From Stachybotrys elegans (taxonomy: Eukaryota; Ascomycota; Sordariomycetes; Hypocreales; Stachybotryaceae), in NCBI GenBank assembly GCA_020746835.1, contig JAGPNK010000004.1, positions 310,001 to 374,000 of the forward strand: 64,000 bases of DNA, read 5' to 3'. Shown piece after piece: positions 1 through 12,437 of this stretch (position 1 is its first letter; the number at the start of each line of letters is the position of its first letter). The notes beneath the pieces were generated by a model, which did no database searches, had not been told where the DNA came from, and was given only the letters and a program-made list of their open reading frames with translations. The translations under genes were made by a program, and so were the position numbers.

Positions 1-47
1 TGTAAGGCAGACTGCAAATGCCGAAGGAGATAATAGTATTTATTGTA

Positions 48-1874
48 TTAAGCCTTACTTAACAAGAAGCCACCATTCTGTAAGGTTTGAAATAATCGTT
101 TTGGGTCATACTTCGCTGCTACCCTTTGTAGCCTTACTATATTTCCACCCCCATAACCTACAAGAGGACTTTGATCTCTTGATGCATCATTCAAGTACAG
201 AAACTGAAGACCCGAATCGGCAGCTATGGCTGATTTGGCCCATTGGGTTGTTGTTTCGATCGAGACAGACCTTACCAGATCATCGTCGGCTGCATCTTGC
301 CAATCGACGAGAGTCGTCCACCCTAAGTTATACTCTCAGTCTATATCCCATTTATATATTTTAATACGACTCACACTGGTGTGTACCTGCAGGGAGGCCT
401 AGAGCGTTACCACCCCTGGCTTCTCCATACTCTCGCAGCGATTCGCCCACGTGTTGCAGGGAAAAGGTTTGAACTGCCCCGGTACTTGCTCTCACGGCTA
501 GGGCTCGCTCTAGCCAGAAACTATACATCTTTTTGGTGAGCTCTGTGTTGACTCGGGAGCTGAAAGCCCTGTAGTCGTGACTAGAATAGCGGTCAGCAAC
601 ATGAAGAGGAGACTTCGGGGCACCTACCGTCCTGCACTGTTGGGTATAGCGGCACCCATGATCTGGCTGATCTGAGCATGAGTAAGATTCGACGGTGGGA
701 CAACCGACGCGAGCGGCGTGAGGTTATAGAAAGGGGAGAAGACTGCGGGCTGAATGGTGGGTTTAGCATAAATGAGCCCAACTGTTATGGCATCTAAACC
801 AATCGAAAGGGCGATGTTTGAGTTCGAATCGGAAGCACCGTTGGACTGCCATTCTCCAAATGCGTCCAAGACTTCCAGAGCTTGGTCAGGGGTGTAAATA
901 TTAATCTGCCCCCAAATCTGGTCCTCCTCAATTGTGTTGAGGTCAAAGCGTGTAACAACACCAAAATTTGGGCCACCGCCTTTCAGAGCCCAGAAAAGAT
1001 CCGAGTTATGAGTTGAATTGGCATTGATGATAACTCCCGTTGCAGTGACAACCTAAAGGTCAGGATCAGCGCACAGTTCGGGTACAGAGGGGTGGTACCA
1101 CCTCAAAATTTTGGACATTATCTGCGGCCAGGCCAAATGAAGGTGATGTGTGATAGTAGCCGCCTGTAAGCTTGTGGTCAGGAATGCTCAAGAGACCTGA
1201 GACTTGGGTAATGCGCACCACCAAGGATGAGTCCGCCAACACCCACGTTAGGGATACGGCCGCCGATGACGGTAGCTTGCTGGCCATCCAGCGATTCGTA
1301 GACCTCGCCCCACCGGGCTCCAGGCCCAATGCTAACGATGGGTTTACCCTCACGACGGGATACGCTGATGCTGTTAAGCCTCCCTAGGTCAATGAGAACT
1401 CCTGAGTCGCCAACACCAGACCACCCCGGGTTGGGGGAGTGCCCTCCGCTACGGACGGCAAACCTGGTCTGAAATAGGCTCACAATCTTGATGGCCAGTG
1501 CCACGTCCTTTGTAAATTGTGGTTGGATGATACAGTAGGGTGTAGCGATACAGGCCTCAGACCTGTGAGCTTGGACTTAGTTACGGTCTGTTGCATCAAT
1601 GTTAAACTAACCAGTATCCGTTCACCAGGGCCTCATTGAGTGGTCTCACATCAACTTGTTCCTCGCCCAGGGCAAGCTGGGCGGTCAAGCAAGCGATGCC
1701 GACGGCGGGAGGCTTCGTTGTGGCAAGTTGAAGATTTAAAGAGTCGACCTGTGCCTCGGTGAGGCCCAAACCCGGTGCAGCTTGTGCTAGCTCCTCGGGA
1801 GTGGGCACTGTAGCAGCGCCAGCGGGGATAAGCCAGCCCAGAGCTATTAGGCCCAAGACAAGATTTACTTGCAT
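48..1874 (-). CDS. Secreted FAD-linked oxidoreductase (VAO/BBE-like), copy 1
   Basis: A flavoenzyme of the PCMH/berberine-bridge family, about 520 residues, likely oxidising a pathway intermediate after secretion. The start at 1874 gives a signal peptide (MQVNLVLGLIALGWLIPAGA). The N-terminal FAD domain shows [10 protein letters not shown], whose His is the usual 8-alpha flavin attachment site, then GPGARWGEVY and GVGGLILGGG. The substrate domain contains [11 protein letters not shown]. The C-terminus ends with the BBE motif region (RLQRVAAKYDPKRLF). The gene looks fragmented only because of about five short introns. For example, gtgcgc...ttacag restores GGLILGG|GYYHTSPSFGLAADNV, and the last intron (gtacac...aacttag) joins LPA|GWTTLVDWQ. 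No disabling change is seen. It is transcribed away from the cupin-like gene at 2336. The fold is certain; the substrate is unknown. Confidence 0.85.
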
Positions 1875-2335
1875 TCTCGATGCGCTCTGCAGATTACAAA
1901 GTTCTGCGGGGTAATATTGATCGGTGGGTGTCTCTAGAACGGCCAACCACTGGCTTAAATCCAATGCTGCTCTGCCGAAGCCTGTGCTGGGGGATGACTC
2001 ACAGCGGCGTGGGAAGCACGGAACATGCCGCAGTTGGCGACAACAATTTGACTTTCAGTGACGTGAATCTGCACAGAACAGGGGCAGAATACCACCTTCC
2101 AATATAAATATGCACGCTAAAGGCCCGGAATGATGACCGCAGATAACGCAATGCAACGAAGGATGGCGGATGTAACGGTGGTGCCTGGATTAGAACTTTG
2201 CACAACAGTGGCATGACTCGTTACCGGAACCGAGGCCACTTTGTTTCTCTTCCTTCCCAGAAATTCTGCTATCAGCCTCTTCTGTCGATATTCAGAGGCT
2301 TGGTTACAGGCTGACATTCACTCCCGCCTTTCATT
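1875..2335. promoter_or_regulatory. Divergent promoter region, oxidoreductase 1 / cupin-like gene
   Basis: This 461-base non-coding stretch separates two divergently transcribed genes. It must hold the promoters of both and would allow co-regulation. It includes a TATA-like tract (ccaatataaatatgc, near 2098). No other structure is recognised. Confidence 0.45.
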
Positions 2336-3220
2336 ATGTCGAACTCGGATGTGGGCGTAGTTCAATATTCGGATGGCGACGCTGAGGTCACCGTGTAAGT
2401 GATATTTTCTTGGATTTGCAGCCAAAACGTGCTAGAAGCAAATGGGAGCCCCGCAAGGTTGTTGTCGTCCACTTCATTTCACGGGTACTGTAAATATTGA
2501 TCGATGCCATCTTGCAGTCTCAAGGGTGCTGTTCACGCACGCCTGGTCCACCACCCAGGTCGAGCATTTTGCATCGACATTTGGCTCGACCTGGTCAAAG
2601 GCGCCAGGTTCTTTGATAAGAAGCCACCAATGCATTTCCATATACAAGAGGAACATGTTGAAGTAACTCAGGGGGAGCTTGTGGCAGATTTGGATGGTAC
2701 TATCATCATTCTAACTCCCTCGAAAGGGAGGTTCACCATCAAACCCTGGGTCCACCATCGGTTGTATCCCCTAGAGCTTCACCAACAGTCTGGCGGCGAT
2801 TCAACTGTCAAGTTCCTGCTCTCCGGTCCCAAGACTGATAATAAAATGGAGCTAAGCGCTGTGTTTTTTGAGAATTGGTACAAGTACCAAGACACGATTG
2901 CTGTGGACGGCGACCCTGTTGATCTCATACAAGTCTTATCTGTAGGTGCCTCCAACCCTCGTCAACGCGGAAAAGATGGACTGACAGCCTTTCAGACGTT
3001 TGACGCCAGCGGGACGTACATCTCGCTCCCTTGGTGGGTGCCGTTCGGCAAGCTATTGTCCATCGGACTTGGGGTCGTTGTGGGAAGGTGGATAGGCAGT
3101 GGCTTGCTCAATTATCAGCCGTTCTACCGCGAGTGGACTACGGACTGGGAGTCGGCGTGCCTCCAAATGGAAGGGTCTATCTTCCATCGGCGATTTGCCG
3201 ATCCATCCAAGACGGCTTGA
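2336..3220 (+). CDS. Cupin-like protein with C-terminal hydrophobic segment
   Basis: About 270 residues from ATG 2336. Two introns are removed: gtaagt...tttgcag gives AEVT-VQNVLE, and gtactg...cttgcag gives SFHG|LKGAVH. The middle carries a cupin-like beta-barrel pattern with the histidine-rich MHFHIQEEHVEVTQGEL and, further on, GRFTIKPWVHHRLYP. These resemble the two metal-binding cupin motifs. A hydrophobic segment (VPFGKLLSIGLGVVVGRWI) near residue 215 suggests membrane association. Cupin-like proteins of this size are recurrent in fungal biosynthetic clusters, where few have a proven role. Its position between two FAD oxidoreductases suggests it works in the same pathway, as an isomerase, cyclase or dioxygenase; that is inference. 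Family is fairly sure, function is not. Confidence 0.7.
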
Positions 3221-3415
3221 TGCGACTTGGGCCCTGAATTGGGGATGGCTTTGCGCAAATGAGAACGAGAGTGTTTTCTAAATTGCACCAAACAAATTTT
3301 CAGTGAAGATAAGGGAATGCGAGGAATGTGTCCGATGTTATGGGTAGTCTTATCGTTTCTAATTACACCAAGGCCAATCAATATAGCTAGAGCTATTTGT
3401 CTTCGCAAAATCTTC

Positions 3416-5234
3416 TCAATCGCAATTGGGGGGTGCACTTTGAGGCGATGGGATTTTCTGTCCTCCTGGGAGCAACGATTGGAAGATGTGTTTAGGGTCG
3501 TAGGCATCGCGAATAGAGCGCAGGCGTTGGACATTTGCGTCGCCGTACGACTCAATAATGGCCTGTGACTTGTGCGCATCGTTCATGAACTTGTACTCGA
3601 GCGCGATGCCGAGCTCTGTCGTGACAGCCTCTACCTTTTCGAAAATGGAGGCCAAGGCATCGTTGGCGACGTCATCGTCGGCCTCGTCCCACCAAGCGAC
3701 CGCCACTTCCATCCACGTTTGGTTGACAGCCTGCAGACCGAGAGCGTTGCCACCGCGAGCTTGACCAGCCAACGCGACGCTGGCGCTGATAGGCTCAACA
3801 ACCCCTATAAGACTGCCGCCTGTGATGTTCTTGATCACGTCGACTTCTGGCCCCGACGATAGGAGCTCGTGGATCCGTGCATAGGCCTCGTCCGAGGGCG
3901 TGAATGATGTCACGTACCATGCCCAGCGGGGCAGGGCGTCTCCAGGGAAAAGATTCATAAGTTGAGGCAGGGTCATAAGGCCGATCTGCTCCAATGCAGG
4001 TGCTAGTTTGTAGAAGGGTGCAAAGGCCGCCGGGCGTTCTACGGGCCTCAAGTAGACCATGGTCAGGAGGGCCGAGTCGTTAGTCCCAGGCACAGTGTTG
4101 ATGATGAGGTTAGCATCCAAGTCTTTATTCGGGTTGGACTGGTACTCGTTGAGCGCTGCCAAAAGCTTAGGGACTTCGGATCCCGTGTATAACTGCATGC
4201 CTCCCCAAACCTGACCGAGTGGAACCGTGGTGAAGTCGAACCTGGTAACGATGCCTAGGAGCTGAGTTCAGTACTTGGAAATCGACGAGCCGAAGGGGTG
4301 GATGGAACTACCAAAGTTACTAGAACCACCTTTCAGCGCCCAGAAAAGATCCGAGTGTTCGGTCGCTGTGGCCTCGACGATAGTCCCGTTGGATAGCACG
4401 ACCTATAAATCCATTAGCCAATTTGAACTCTGTGGCACATATCCGGCCTTACCTCGTATGCCAGCACATTATCACACACCATACCCCATTGGTCGGACAA
4501 ATAGGACAGCCCTCCGCCTAGGGTGAGACCACCGACGCCTACACTTGGGACCCGGCCTCCAACCATGGACATATTGAAGGCTTCGAGAGCTGTGTAGACA
4601 TCGCCCCATATAGCACCAGGGCCTACAGAAACGACCTTTGTGCGATCTTCAAAGTCGATTTGAGACAAGTTGGTCGTGGAAATGAGTATACCGTTATCGA
4701 TATTTGCGTCCCCAGGGTTGGGGGAGTGGCCACCAGACCGTATCGCAAAAGGTGCCTTTGCTTGTACCGCGATCTTAACAATCGTAGCCATTTGCTCCGA
4801 GGTTTCCGGTACGGCAATGCACGATGGCCTTTTCCAAGTAGTTGGGGACCTGTCATTGAAGTTCCATCAGCGGTAGGTCTTGAACCTAAGATTGATCACT
4901 CACCAGTTTCCCTGGCTGAGGCTGACATATTGCTCATCAGAAGGAAGTTTAATCATGTCTCCTATGGCGGATCTCAGCTTGTTGCATGCAAAGACAGAGG
5001 CTGTGGCGCCAGAGGGCTCCATTTCAGTCGTCCGAAGCCTGCACCTCCTTAGTGTCTGGACTCAAAGCGTAGATTACTCAATGATTACCGCTCATCGTTG
5101 CCAAGGTTGGAGCACTGTTCGTCCAAGCGGAGTATGATGCTGTTAGGTACGAGTGCGTCACATGCACCTGTAATCGACGTGACAGCAGAGCGCCCAAGGC
5201 TGAGCACCAAAAGGATGGAAGCGGTTGTATGCAT
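3416..5234 (-). CDS. Secreted FAD-linked oxidoreductase (VAO/BBE-like), copy 2
   Basis: A paralogue of the first oxidoreductase, with the same domain order. ATG 5234 gives a hydrophobic leader ([20 protein letters not shown]). Introns then join ...[11 protein letters not shown]..., [18 protein letters not shown] and [14 protein letters not shown] further intron joins [15 protein letters not shown]-binding signatures are [20 protein letters not shown] and [13 protein letters not shown]. The C-terminal half is one long exon. It ends [16 protein letters not shown], the BBE C-terminal motif, followed by a short tail. The C-terminal WWDEADDD matches WQDAADDD of copy 1, so the two genes are likely an old duplication. 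No inactivating change is seen. It is divergent from the P450 at 5828. Confidence 0.85.
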
Positions 5235-5827
5235 GATTTGGGGTGAAGTCGTGCGGTACTCTGTAGAGGATGCAACAGTCCAATGCGACCAACCTGCCGA
5301 GCCTATCAGTACTTAAAGGCGGTTGGCCATCAAACGAACTTCCCCTTTGGGACCTGTAATTTACATCATCATTTTATTCCTCGCAACGCTTCGACATCGT
5401 TACAGGTCAGCATCAGGGTATGTTGCAATATTGGGACCTCGCTGCAGGTAACCGGCACCTTCCGCCCAACTATTGACGAGGAACGCGCGTTGTTGTGGGG
5501 AGTATCCGTATTTGGATGGACATTACATTATATGCAGGTTGGTCTTACATTGCATCCGGGTGTGCCATGCAGGCCTGTGGCAAAAATGCACATGGCTTGA
5601 CCGCTTATGAGAATTGAGCGCAAGGTACAGCCTGGTCGCCGAGGAGGGCTAGGGGTCAAGTCTGGACCCCGCTGACACGGATGCCTGGCTTGCTGACGAG
5701 CACACGCATTGAATATCGTGTCAGAAGAAGGCATGGGCCTGGTCCGGTCATCAGTGTTCCATTGTGGTACTCCAAGTTAACATTGTCCAACATTCCTCCG
5801 TCATTTTTATCCAGCTCTGAAGTCGCA
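5235..5827. promoter_or_regulatory. Divergent intergenic region, oxidoreductase 2 / P450
   Basis: 593 bases between divergently transcribed cluster genes, holding both 5' regions. Reading frames here lack recognisable domains. No repeat or RNA gene is recognised. Confidence 0.4.
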
Positions 5828-7643
5828 ATGGAAGCGATCAGGAATGTATCCATCAGGTTGGCCGAGAAGCCCAACATAAGTGTCGGTATTCTACTGGCGT
5901 CTATTACGGCCTTCACCCTAACCAGGAGATCATTTCACATCAAGGGGCCAGTCGTACTCAACGACCCCATCCCCTACGTGTATAATACCGTCCAATATCT
6001 CACCAGTCATGGAGATTTCATGGATCGCATTATGTGTGTCGTCTTGGAGAACAATAAACTCATATGCTGACGGCACGCTTATAGTGACCTGTTCAAGAAA
6101 CACAATGTGAATGTGGTTAAGTTTTACTTTGCCCTGAAACCCACGTACCTCATCACTGGCACAAAAAACGTGCAGCAGATTTTCGGAGCGGCTCGCATGA
6201 TGGACGGGGAATTTCTTCCCCTCAGACTCATGGATAAGCTTTGGGGCATGAGCAAGGAAGAGATCAGCAGATTTGGCAATGACAAGACGGGCAGGTTTAA
6301 GACCCCGCTCGCTGGGACGGAGGCCTCAACGCCATATCGATACTGGGCTAGCCATGACAAGCTGAACATCGACTATATGGCCAGTCCCAAACTCGCCGCG
6401 ACATTGGCCACACCCTACGTTCATTTCCTTGGCAAGAAGCTCGACCAGCAGCCCCTGGGTGAATGGATCGACATCAACTTCTATCACACCATGAGGCGGC
6501 TCATGTCAGAGTGTTCTACCCAAGCACTCTTCGGCACCAAACTCGGCGAGTTGAACCCTGACCTCATCGAAGCTTTTTGGGACGTAGAGGCAGTGACACT
6601 GTCCCTGGCCTGGGGCCTACCTCGATTCATGATACCAGATCGCTATGCTAAAAGGGATCGGCTACGGGTCATGACGAAGAAACAAGTAGACTATGCCTGG
6701 GAGCACTTCGACTGGGACGGTCCAGATGCCAAAGCGGACTGGGATCCCTTATGGGGTTCCGCTTGGTCTCGGGAGAGCGCGGTGTGGATGCGAGACCACG
6801 GCTTTTCGAACCAGGCCACCGCTGGGCGCGTGTGCTCTACACTACTAGGGTGAGTTGACCGCACACGCAATCAAGGCCCAATTCCTGACCATGTGTACGC
6901 AGCCTGCACTCCAGCTCAGTCCCTCTTACTTCTTGGGCTATAATGGAAGCGATCCAAGACCCATTCTTATTTCAATCCCTTCGGGAAGAGGCTCTTTCCT
7001 GCATGAGTAAAGACCCAACTACTGGAGAGATGCGATTTGATCAGGACAAGCTCATCAAGATGCCGCTGATGGAGTCCATATACATTGAGTGTCTACGCAC
7101 GCACATCTACTTTAATGTATCGCGCCTAACGAGGGAGCCCATTGTGGTGGAAGGTCACACGATAGAGAAAGATGCCCTGATCCAGGTTTCCACAAAAATT
7201 GCCCACTTTGACGAAGACGTCTGGGGAGTTGAAGGACACCCAGCCTCGGAGTTTTGGGCATGGAGGCACACAAACTACTTGGACATTCTGGACGAAAAAT
7301 CACCATCTAAACCATTGGAGTTTACAATGAAAGGCAGACAAAACTCATTTTTCCCATATGGTACGTTTTCAATTTCACCAGACATCATAAAGTTTCTTAC
7401 TAAAGTGTGTTGTGTCCAGGCGGAGGACATGTTATATGCCCTGGACGATTCTTTGCCAAGCAAGAGATGATCTTGACAATTGCTCTGCTTGTTACAAAGT
7501 TTGAAATAAAAATGGATGGATGGGCATTTTTCCACAATGGAAGCCCTTCGGACCGGCCCGCAAGAGACGACAAGAACTATGCTGCTTCCATAGGGGTGCC
7601 TCCGGACCGTGAGATGAAGATCAAATGGAGAAGGCTTATGTGA
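5828..7643 (+). CDS. Cytochrome P450 (CYP7/8-like fungal class)
   Basis: A microsomal haem monooxygenase of about 540 residues. The ATG at 5828 is chosen because it precedes a membrane anchor (SVGILLASITAFTLT); an upstream in-frame start at 5681 is possible. Three introns are removed: gtgtgt...gcttatag gives DRI|IDLFKK, gtgagt...acgcag gives LLG|LHSSS, and gtacgt...gtccag gives FFPYG|GGHVICPG. The I-helix region is GLHSSSVPLTSW. The K-helix ExxR is ECLR. The haem loop FFPYGGGHVICPGR contains the Cys ligand. The lack of the AGxDT motif fits fungal P450s similar to prostacyclin synthase or CYP7/8, which often sit in secondary-metabolite clusters. The C-terminal exon runs to TGA 7641. The gene looks intact; the substrate is unknown. 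Confidence 0.85.
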
Positions 7644-8177
7644 TCTCTGGTAACCATAGTATCGTCGTATCTGTAGTCCTTGGTTCTGTTATAACAGCGG
7701 TCGGTCCGAAGCTCAACAGAAGGATGGTCTTGTCTGACTCGCGTTCACTTGCACAGCATATCCGTGAGGTACCTCTGCTGCGGAGCCACCCAATCTTCAG
7801 TTTGCTATTCACTCTCCCGGACTTTACTACAGTGGCCTATTGCTAATGTATATCGATGCTATATCGCCCAAATTGAAGGAGGAATATCTCGATGGGTCTA
7901 CACTGCCTCCGTCGGAATGACCGAAAGGTTATGTGCCTCGGCCAGACGATCCGTCGACAAGGAACGTCAAGAGTGGCCATGGGTCTGCTTTTTAGATTGA
8001 CCATGTCGTATTGGTAGCGCAGAGCTGCTCGGTCTTCACAAGGCGTGACAGAAGTTTAGGTAACGGCACTGCCGACAACATTGGAGGGAAAGAGTAAAGT
8101 ATATTCTTATAACTACATTGGCCTTTCTAGGATTACCATTTAGGCCAAGGGTCCAAGCAATGTTATAACTCGGGCGA
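7644..8177. other. Intergenic region
   Basis: 534 bases between the 3' ends of a P450 and a convergent membrane-protein gene. I see no conserved reading frame, repeat or RNA gene. Confidence 0.4.
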
Positions 8178-9488
8178 CTACGCCACTTGATTTAGTTCTA
8201 CATCAGAGTCCTGGAGATGACTGAACGACCAAGGGCCCGATTTTCTCCCAGATAATCCGGCAACACTTGGCTTATCCGCTGTATTTCTTGGGGTGGTGGT
8301 GATTTGCTGACGACCACGGAGTTGGAAATAGAGCTGCCGGATAGCAGGCAAGGACATCCCCATAAGGGCTACCGATAGCTCGATTTGACAGGGAATCCAA
8401 AATGTGATTCCTATGCTAACAGATGTCGGGAGGACAAAACGAGACATGAGATAGCTAAACCCTGTACTCTCGTGATCAGCTAGTAAACTTTGAAAAACTG
8501 CTGCTTGCAGTAAGGTATAGGTCTTACACTTGGGATCTATATGAGGAACTTCTTGCTGGCTCCTAATATGGAGAGCGAATTTGTAAATTGAAGCCACAGT
8601 CGCGCTATTTGATGATTAGCCCGCGCGTTGCCAGGGTCAGGATTGTCTGGGGAAGATTTACACAGCGCCGACTAAGAAGATGGCAGCCGCAGTGATGCGT
8701 TTCTTGGCCGGCATTTGAAGCCGATACACAATAACCATCGGAAAGATGGCCAAGGCCAGATCGAACGCTATAGCCAGGACGTAGACAGATGTCCGAGTGT
8801 TGAAGAAGAGATCAAAGTCGCAAAACATCAAGACTTCGAAGGGATCCTGAATCTCGCGGATAGGATCACACAAAAAGCCGGAGATGATGCTAAAGACGAT
8901 TATATAGACGACTTGAAGCGCGAGGAGTATCCAAAGAAACCACTTGCTCTTTGTGCCGTGGGCGAAGAGCCGTTGGAAGAAGAGCACACTTGAGATTCGA
9001 ATGGCCCCAGACACCGAAGGGTACAGAAAGGTACTGGCTAACGTGGTCTCCAATACTGAGTCAGTATCATGCTGTTCCATTCAGTCCAGATGTCGTTTGG
9101 GCTCACCGTCCAAAAGATCGACCACTCCCCCAATGTCACTTCCCATAAAGGTTTACCTACACCGCCAGCCAGGTTGGCATAGGCAGCGAGTACCGTCCAT
9201 CCGACGAATAGAACCTGTCAAAATGTTTCAGAGTCGAAGGCCGACGGAAAGAGAGCACTGCCAACCAAGCGGATGGCTCATTGTACGTACCAGTGCTGCC
9301 AGGGTAACCCAGTCGTCGGTTCCAAAGCTTTTACACCATATCCGGCCTCCCAGCCGAAGCAGGACGAGTATCGTGGTAATGACTCCAAGTACAATGCATG
9401 CAACGGGTACTGAATAGACTTGGTTGCTATTGTCGATTTCCGTCGGCGGCGGGATCAAGTTGCTAAGATCAGCGGCTGTGTCTGTCAT
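8178..9488 (-). CDS. Rhodopsin-domain (PTH11-like) integral membrane protein
   Basis: A multi-spanning membrane protein from ATG 9488. TM segments visible in order are YSVPVACIVLGVITTILVLL, a stretch around FVGWTVLAAYANLAGG, KWFLWILLALQVVYIIVFSI and YVLAIAFDLALAIFPMVIVY. The last is followed by RITAAAIFLVGAV and further spans. FGTDDWVTLAA after TM1 is the hallmark of the fungal rhodopsin-like domain found in PTH11-type receptors. The C-terminal tail is polar and Ser/Thr-rich (SGRKSGPWSFSHLQDSDVEL). There are probably three or four introns; the one near 9080-9120 is hard to place, with candidate acceptors giving either 35 or about 52 nt. A receptor or sensor role is inferred. It is not a Pyr4-type terpene cyclase, being larger and with different motifs. 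Confidence 0.65.
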
Positions 9489-11351
9489 TTTCGCTGCGGT
9501 GCGTGAAGCGCGGAGCCAGCCAGTAACGAAAAGAGCTGTAGGAACGGGTGGGAGAGCGGAGCACTGTTCGGTATCTGGTTTTTAGTGTCACAATGCAATA
9601 AGAGAAGGGTGCTGTATTTCATTCAAGTGGGCAGTTTGTGCCACCATGCTGGGGGCCGCCGCCAGTGTTGCATCACGCAGTCTCATCACTCCAGATTTAG
9701 GCCCTGGTCTGCTCGGTTGGTTCCCTTCCCTTGGCAATATTACGGGCCGCGTCCATGCTAGCCCTCCACCAGGCAATGCCAGGGATTACTTGTCAAAAGT
9801 TCACTCCTTCCTGCCCCTCAGCGGCAACAAAATACTGCAAAACAACTCATCACCAACATGGCTAATATTGTGCAGCCAACACCGCTTACATGTTTCTGCC
9901 TCGCCGATGATCAGTGGAGCTTGTGGATTCTGCGTGGGAGACCAGAAGTGAAGAATCGCCCAATGCTCTTACAGTACTTCTTGACCCATATCTAATATCA
10001 ATGTCTGTATGTGGCACCCTCCCTCGTCAGAACTCACATAAGGGCTAAATGAACAGGCCAGCGGACGGTATGTGCACACATCGAGTCTGCTAACTGCAGG
10101 TACCCCCCTGCGAAACTACATACGCTTGTACTTACTGCCGCTGCCGCAGCCCCCTCATTCTTCTCTAGCTCTGGCTAACGGGTGATATCAGTAGTCTAAC
10201 GATCCCTTTATTATTTGACTCAGTTCTTTGGTCCTGTGGGCAGCAGGGGCACTATTGTTTACATATACTATTGTTCTTTTTTCCACACTGCACGCACCTA
10301 CTCCATCATATGCCAGTTCTCACTGACTAGGCTTACTGCATAAACGGTGTGATGCTGAAAACGGATGAGCAGCCGGATTCCGAGGAAATGGTGCTGTGAG
10401 GTGCCTGCAACTTGGCGCCCCATTCCTGTGCCGCTGGGCCACATTCTCGCTCCCTCCTGGCGGACACTCCCTTCCAGTGGAGTCAACAGACTTCTGTGGA
10501 GAAGCCGGCTTTGGATGCCCTTTTGGGCGAGTGTAAGCTGGCATGGGCTGCAGCTGCTCATTATGTAGCATTGCAGTGTTGTAACGTACTGCAAAGCGCA
10601 CAGTATGGCAGGACCAACAGCAGAAGAAGGACATTGCGCCTCGCATCGGTGTGGATATGCCCCTTTATTTTGGGACCTATATACAAGTCCTAATGCAGCT
10701 TCCGGCATTGAACCGCTGTGCGGTTTAACACGTATTCGGTAACCTTATTTCCCTCACGCCACTTCCACTCCCTATGGCATGCCAAGCAGGCAGCGAGACA
10801 AGCCCCAGGCTAATTCAAGGCAACCTTGATAATCCGGTCGCATAGACACCTGCATGTCTGGTGTAACACGAACAAGCCGATGACGTGGCGTATTCTCACA
10901 GCTTCCGTAGCGACCTGAATCCTACCTTCATGCATCAAGCTCACACCACTAGGGGGGCATCAAAGAGACTGTACGAGGTACCGAATCCAGCAATGTTACT
11001 GATAAACCCTTTGGTTAAGCGCCTGTTCCGGCCAGCTCGCCACGATTGCAATACCACACCAACGCCCTCAGAATAATCCTCATATGGCTGGATGATTGTA
11101 TTCGATGAAGTCTCTACGCTTGGATTGGCGAGCGGCTCTATTCCTACTCTTATAATTATACTGATTTGTCATTCATGCTTTTGGTTCACAGAGCGTAGTA
11201 ATGTGAGGACAAATCAACCGTCGCAGGGAGAATTTCATTTTGCTGCATAATATCTTTGATCAACCACCCCGAAGGTTCCGGCTGCAAGGCAATCACATAA
11301 CACTATGACCTTGGTCCAGTGATGGATGGGGGTTAGCGGTGATTTCTCTGC
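9489..11351. other. Long gene-poor interval
   Basis: About 1.9 kb without a convincing gene. Open frames here are short, overlap on both strands and carry no domain. It contains the LTR-like element annotated separately at 10050-10308. The rest shows nothing I can support. Confidence 0.45.
10050..10308 (+). repeat. LTR-like element, copy A (259 bp)
   Basis: This stretch begins TGAACAGGCC and ends CTCCATCA. It is matched over its whole length by the reverse complement of 17148-17406, which has the same 259-base length and the same TG...CA ends. By eye roughly three quarters of positions agree, and most differences are C/T or G/A transitions. Shared blocks include TGCTAACTGCAG, AGTCTAAC and CCCTTTATTATTT. 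No target-site duplication is visible. A solo LTR of a retrotransposon is the likeliest identity. Confidence 0.65.
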
Positions 11352-12437
11352 CTAAACCACCAACTGCTGGATAGCTCTCTGGGCTTCCGGTTGTGAAAAT
11401 TCTGCGAGTGTTTCCTTCCAAAGACGCTCTCTGATCGGCTCGTCTGCGGCGGGGTAAACGATCGGTGCCATACTAATGGAATGTTAGCCTGGCCTCGGGT
11501 GTCGCTTGGTGACTTACGCCCTAATCGCCTGTGCCGCCAGGAATTGACCATGGGTCTCGGCTCCGTGGTGCACAACGGCGTCGATGATGTTGCGAGCAGC
11601 TGTCTTAGAGCTATACGCGAATCTCCTTTTCAAGAAAGCAATTACAGAACCCCCAGTGGCCTGGCTCACCTCGCGCTCCAACCCGGTGTCGTGCACCAAC
11701 CCCGGTGAGGCCATGTTGACAACGGCCACAGACGCCGGTACGTGTTCCGCCAACCTGGCCACGAAGATCTGACCTAGCAATTTTGAGAGGAAGTAGCGGT
11801 CCGAAAATTTCCATCCCTTGGCGGTGTCTAGGGACGGGAGCAGTGGATCGTTATGGCGTTCATTGAACTTAGTCCAGGCTGCTCCCTCGGACGAAACGAG
11901 CGTGATGCGTGCCGGCTGTGCACCTGGTTTCTCCTTAACCACAGCAAGCAGTAAAAGGAGCACCAGCATAGTCGACAGGTAGTTTACCTGAATCATCTCA
12001 TCATGACCTGTAGTCGGGGTCAGTTTCTGCTTCGCCGACATCATCGCAGCGCTGATGATCGCATAGTCAATCCGGTCGAGGGATCTGGCGCGCTCCCCAA
12101 AGGCAATCACCGAGTCGTATGAGGATAGTTCTAACTGCCAGATATCGATCGTCTCTGGCTTTATCTCCTTGCCCTTAGAGAGCTCAACCAACGTTGCATC
12201 CCCTTTCTCCTTGCTGCGCACTGTGAGAATGAGCTTGCCGATCCCCAGCTCCAGCAGCTTGCGACAGCACTCGAGACCAACGCCACAGTTGGAACCAATC
12301 ACAATGGCCGTCTTCCCCGCGAGATCAACATCGATGACATCGTCGGGGGTGAAAGTAAGCTGACGGCGGAAGAAGTGAAGAAGTTTGGACTCATCCTCGG
12401 GCGAGGTATCGAAAGTAGACGGCATCTTTGGGGACAT
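11352..12437 (-). CDS. Short-chain dehydrogenase/reductase
   Basis: An NAD(P)-dependent SDR of about 345 residues with two exons. The Rossmann glycine motif is GKTAIVIGSNCGVG near residue 45. A VNYLST segment (the usual NNAG/VN region) and VSSEG (catalytic Ser region) follow. The catalytic YxxxK is YFLSK. The intron gtaagt...ccattag near 11466-11513 joins QAIRA to MAPIVYPAADE, giving a C-terminal tail that ends at TAG 11352-11354 (RAIQQLVV). The pattern matches retinol-dehydrogenase-like SDRs that oxidise or reduce carbonyls in fungal pathways. A poly-T tract lies just upstream of the start. It appears intact. Confidence 0.85.

Noticed and set aside
1066..1504. Apparent frameshift in oxidoreductase 1
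   Set aside because: An intron with gtgcgc donor, ctgacc branch site and ttacag acceptor restores GGLILGGGYYHTSPSFG, so the gene is intact.
8178..9488. Rhodopsin-like protein as a Pyr4-type terpene cyclase
   Set aside because: Longer than the usual cyclase of about 240 residues and carries the FGTDDW signature of rhodopsin/PTH11-like proteins instead.
10298..10708. Overlapping 90-136 residue frames on both strands
   Set aside because: They overlap one another on opposite strands, have no recognisable motif, and one runs into the LTR-like element.
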